Shown piece after piece: positions 61,644-64,000 of a stretch of DNA of 64,000 nucleotides. The stretch's first letter is position 1. Each line of letters opens with the position of its first letter. Source of the stretch: Rhizobium chutanense (lineage in GTDB: Bacteria > Pseudomonadota > Alphaproteobacteria > Rhizobiales > Rhizobiaceae); NCBI RefSeq assembly GCF_002531935.1, contig NZ_NWSV01000005.1, positions 186,001 to 250,000 of the forward strand, written 5' to 3'. Made by a program: the position numbers and the translations under genes. The notes under the pieces are model-generated. The model was given only the letters and a program-made list of their open reading frames with translations. It searched no databases and was not told the origin of the DNA.

Positions 61644-62684
61644 TCATTTGGATGCGGGTGTGATCCTCCTCACAGCTCCGCGTTTGCGCTGGGCGTAACC
61701 TGCTATGCCGATGGCAATCAGCAGGGTCACACCGTTGAACAGCGGTTCGACGAAGAACGACCCGCCGAATTGCTGAATTCCTGAAATGCCGACTGCCAGG
61801 ATGATGACGCCGATCAAGGTGCCCCAGACGTTCACCCGTCCGGGCTTGATCGTCGTCGATCCGAGAAATGCGCCGACAAGCGCCGGCAGCAGATATTCGA
61901 GGCCGACGCTGGCCTGGCCGATGCGCAGCTTCGAGGCGAGAAGCACCCCGGTCAGGGCCGCCAGCAGCCCCGAGGTGACGAAGGCGCCGATCACGAATTT
62001 GCGGACGGGAATGCCGTTGAGGGCGGCGGCCTTGGGATTGGCGCCGATGGCATAGAGATAACGGCCGATCGGCAGGTATTCGAGGACGATCCACATGCAG
62101 ATGGCAATCAAGAGCACGTAGAAGCCGGTGATCGGCAGGCCGAACAGCATGGTGCCGTTCAGCGCGTAGAACCCTTCAGGCAGGACGCCGACCACCTGTC
62201 GCCCGCCGGTATGCCAGAGGGCAAGCGCGTAGAGGACCGTCCCGGTGCCGAGCGTCGCAATGAAACTGTCGATCTTGGCGACCTCGACCAAAAGGCCGTT
62301 GATGAAGCCGGTGAGAACGCCGAGCGCGAGAACGATCAGGACCGCGACCGGCCAGGGCAGGCCGTAGACCGTCTGCAGGCTGATGGCGAGAATGTGCCAG
62401 AGCACGATGCCGTAACCCACGGTCAGGTCGATGCGGCCCGAGGCCATCGGGATCATCGCGGCCAGCGACAGAAGCGCGATGATCGCCTTGTCGGAGACGA
62501 TCGAGCGGACATTCAACACGGTCGGAAACGTATCGGGCAGCAGGATCGAGAAGAGCACGATCAGCCCGAGGGTCAGGATCACCAGCCCGTAAACCGGGAT
62601 CAGGCGTCCGATCTTCTGGCCGGTGGACAGGCCGGCCATTTCGCTCTTGGTCGGCTCCAGCGCGGTGGATTCAATGGATTGCAT
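61644..62684 (-). CDS. CUT2 sugar ABC transporter permease (RbsC type)
   Basis: This 346-residue permease has eight or more helices and the motif AAMIPMASGRIDLTVGYGIV near 100, where the family has GGIDLS (here GRIDLT). LPALVGAFLGSTTIKPGRVNVWGT is the second signature. It lies 18 bp after the ATPase and 49 bp before the binding protein. Only one permease is present, so it would dimerise with itself. Confidence 0.93.
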   Translation of the reverse strand: MQSIESTALEPTKSEMAGLSTGQKIGRLIPVYGLVILTLGLIVLFSILLPDTFPTVLNVRSIVSDKAIIALLSLAAMIPMASGRIDLTVGYGIVLWHILAISLQTVYGLPWPVAVLIVLALGVLTGFINGLLVEVAKIDSFIATLGTGTVLYALALWHTGGRQVVGVLPEGFYALNGTMLFGLPITGFYVLLIAICMWIVLEYLPIGRYLYAIGANPKAAALNGIPVRKFVIGAFVTSGLLAALTGVLLASKLRIGQASVGLEYLLPALVGAFLGSTTIKPGRVNVWGTLIGVIILAVGISGIQQFGGSFFVEPLFNGVTLLIAIGIAGYAQRKRGAVRRITPASK

Positions 62685-62702
62685 GGCTGTTCTCCCGATG
62701 GC

Positions 62703-64000
62703 TCAAGCAGCTTCCGATGCGGATGCGGCCGTTATCACCGCCTCCGTCGTCAGGGCGCTTCCAGTCAGTTCGCTGACGATTTTGCCGCGCGAGAAAACCA
62801 GCGCGCGGTGGCAGATATGGGCGATTTCCTCGAAGTCGGTCGACACCACGACGACCGCGAGACCGGCTTCCAGTGCCTGGGTGATCAGACGGTAGATCTC
62901 CGCACGCGCGCCGATATCGACGCCGGCGGTCGGATCTTCGGCGATCAGCAGTTTGCGGCCGGTCGCCAGCCAGCGGCCGACGACCACTTTCTGCTGATTG
63001 CCGCCCGACAGGGCCTCGACAGGCAGGTCCGGGTCGTTCGGCCTGAGGCCGACGGTATGGCCGATCGCATGGGCAAGATCGGCTTCGCCGCGCGGCGACA
63101 GGAAGGACAACAGCCCACGTCCGACGGCACCCGGATTGAGGTAGGTATTTTCGCGAATGGAAAGCGACAGCGCCACGGATTCTTCCGTCCGGTCACGGGC
63201 GATCAGGCCGATGCCCGACGCCATCGCCCGCAGCGGGCTCGAAAGGTCCGGTGCCCGGTCATGCAGCAGAACCGAGCCGTTGAAGGGCTCGCAGCCGAAC
63301 AGCGCCCGGCCGATGCGTTCCTGGCCCGCGCCGCGCAGTCCGGCAAGACCGAGCAGTTCGCCCTCCCTTATATCGAAGGATATCGGGCTCGTGCCGGCGC
63401 AGACCAGGTCGCGCACCTTGACGATCGCCTTGCCGGGCTTGATCTCGGTCTTCGAAAAAAGACTGTCGCCGCTGCGGCCGATGATCATCGTCACCAGTTC
63501 GTCAGGCGTGGTCTCGCTGACGGGCTTCTGTCCGACCATGCATCCGTCGCGAAGCACAGCGACGCGATCGGCGATGCGGAAGATCTCATCCAGCCTGTGG
63601 GAGACGTAGATCATGCCGACGCCGCGCTCCTTCAGCGGGCGGATCGCATTGAACAGCCGATCGACTTCGTCGGCGGGCAGGCTCGCGGTCGGCTCGTCGA
63701 GCACCAGAACGTCGGCTTCGACGGCAAGCGCGCGGGCAATGGCGACGAGCGATTTTTCGGTGCGCGACAGGGCCGAGACCCGCGTCGTCGGATCGAAGTC
63801 GCAGCCGACCAGTTTCAGGGCTTCCTTGGCGCGGGCCTGCGTCCTGTTCCAGTCGATCAGGCCGCGCCGCATCGAGAAGCCCTGCGACAGGCCCATATTC
63901 TCGCCGACCGTCATCCACTCGATCAAGCCGAGATCCTGATGGATGAAGGCGACCGGCTGCCGCTCGTTCGGCTTCGGCGGGCGATGGTGATAGCTCTGGC
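62703..64000 (-). CDS. CUT2 sugar ABC transporter ATP-binding protein, 5' end outside window
   Basis: The frame is open through base 64000, so the start and the first Walker A lie outside. The visible part has the Q-loop IHQDLGLIEW, first Walker B VLVLDEPTASLP, the degenerate second Walker A GLRGAGQERIG, and signature LSGGNQQKVVVGRWL, followed by LLIAEDPTAGVD. This is the RbsA/XylG layout with two tandem ATPase domains. It serves the permease at 61644-62684. Confidence 0.93.
   Translation of the reverse strand, partial: QSYHHRPPKPNERQPVAFIHQDLGLIEWMTVGENMGLSQGFSMRRGLIDWNRTQARAKEALKLVGCDFDPTTRVSALSRTEKSLVAIARALAVEADVLVLDEPTASLPADEVDRLFNAIRPLKERGVGMIYVSHRLDEIFRIADRVAVLRDGCMVGQKPVSETTPDELVTMIIGRSGDSLFSKTEIKPGKAIVKVRDLVCAGTSPISFDIREGELLGLAGLRGAGQERIGRALFGCEPFNGSVLLHDRAPDLSSPLRAMASGIGLIARDRTEESVALSLSIRENTYLNPGAVGRGLLSFLSPRGEADLAHAIGHTVGLRPNDPDLPVEALSGGNQQKVVVGRWLATGRKLLIAEDPTAGVDIGARAEIYRLITQALEAGLAVVVVSTDFEEIAHICHRALVFSRGKIVSELTGSALTTEAVITAASASEAA

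Noticed and set aside
1..64000. tRNA, rRNA, CRISPR arrays, complete IS elements, replication origin
   Set aside because: I looked through the intergenic regions and found no tRNA-like cloverleaf ends, repeat-spacer pattern, transposase gene or origin-like iteron cluster.

Overview
The window is a dense, high-GC stretch from an alphaproteobacterium of the Rhizobium/Agrobacterium group, most probably Rhizobium itself. The evidence is the codon use, seven ABC importers in 64 kb (several with ATGA stop/start overlaps), an mctS-mctR-mctP monocarboxylate uptake locus as known from R. leguminosarum, two copies of a palindromic intergenic repeat of the rhizobial RIME type, and an IRO-box-like iron operator. 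No rRNA, tRNA, CRISPR array, prophage or complete insertion sequence was seen. The content (uptake systems, small catabolic operons, local regulators) fits a megaplasmid or an accessory chromosomal region; that is inference.

Layout. 1-6026: a CUT1 sugar importer (leftward, cut at the left edge) with a sugar isomerase-like enzyme and a divergent LacI regulator; two LacI-type operators lie between them. 6146-13536: a translationally coupled five-gene cassette of SWIM zinc-finger protein, DUF5691-like helical protein, MoxR AAA+ ATPase, DUF5682-like protein and vWA protein. Its right edge abuts a 17-residue relic of a second LacI gene's 3' end, and a VapBC-type toxin-antitoxin pair follows (13681-14354). 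14728-19460: a biotin carboxylase with two carrier-like proteins and the three 5-oxoprolinase genes pxpBCA. 19627-27941: an aminotransferase, a LysR regulator, and a rightward run of SDR, polar amino acid importer, RraA-like aldolase and an unrecognised TIM-barrel-like protein. 27957-37164: a leftward CUT2 importer with amidohydrolase, D-threonine aldolase/D-serine dehydratase-like enzyme, RidA and an aspartoacylase-like deacylase, under a divergent IclR regulator. 37542-41556: an NtaA-type flavin monooxygenase with a sulfonate-type importer.

41639-44083: a CLC chloride transporter with CBS domains, divergent from a MarR regulator across a perfect 21-bp palindrome. 44102-47138: a ferric-siderophore-type importer. 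47310-51962: a homocysteine S-methyltransferase, a polar amino acid importer and a divergent Lrp regulator. 52054-56017: MctS-MctR two-component system, a 65-residue DUF3311 protein and the MctP transporter. 56158-58122: a chemoreceptor. 58663-59733: a second flavin-dependent monooxygenase. 60063-64000: a second CUT2 importer with a small alpha/beta-barrel protein, cut at the right edge.

Most units follow one plan: importer, one to four catabolic enzymes, and a divergent regulator with a recognisable operator. The exception, and the best candidate for an uncharacterised system, is the SWIM/DUF5691/MoxR/DUF5682/vWA cassette. It has no transporter or pathway enzyme and carries an ATPase, a metal-dependent adhesion domain, a possible nucleic-acid-binding zinc site and a TIKI/EreA-like catalytic pattern, and it sits at a recombination scar. 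A second notable inference is that an 18-bp TGTNC-N8-GGACA motif occurs upstream of both the unrecognised 26757-27941 gene and the IclR-linked CUT2 operon, which would place both in one regulon.
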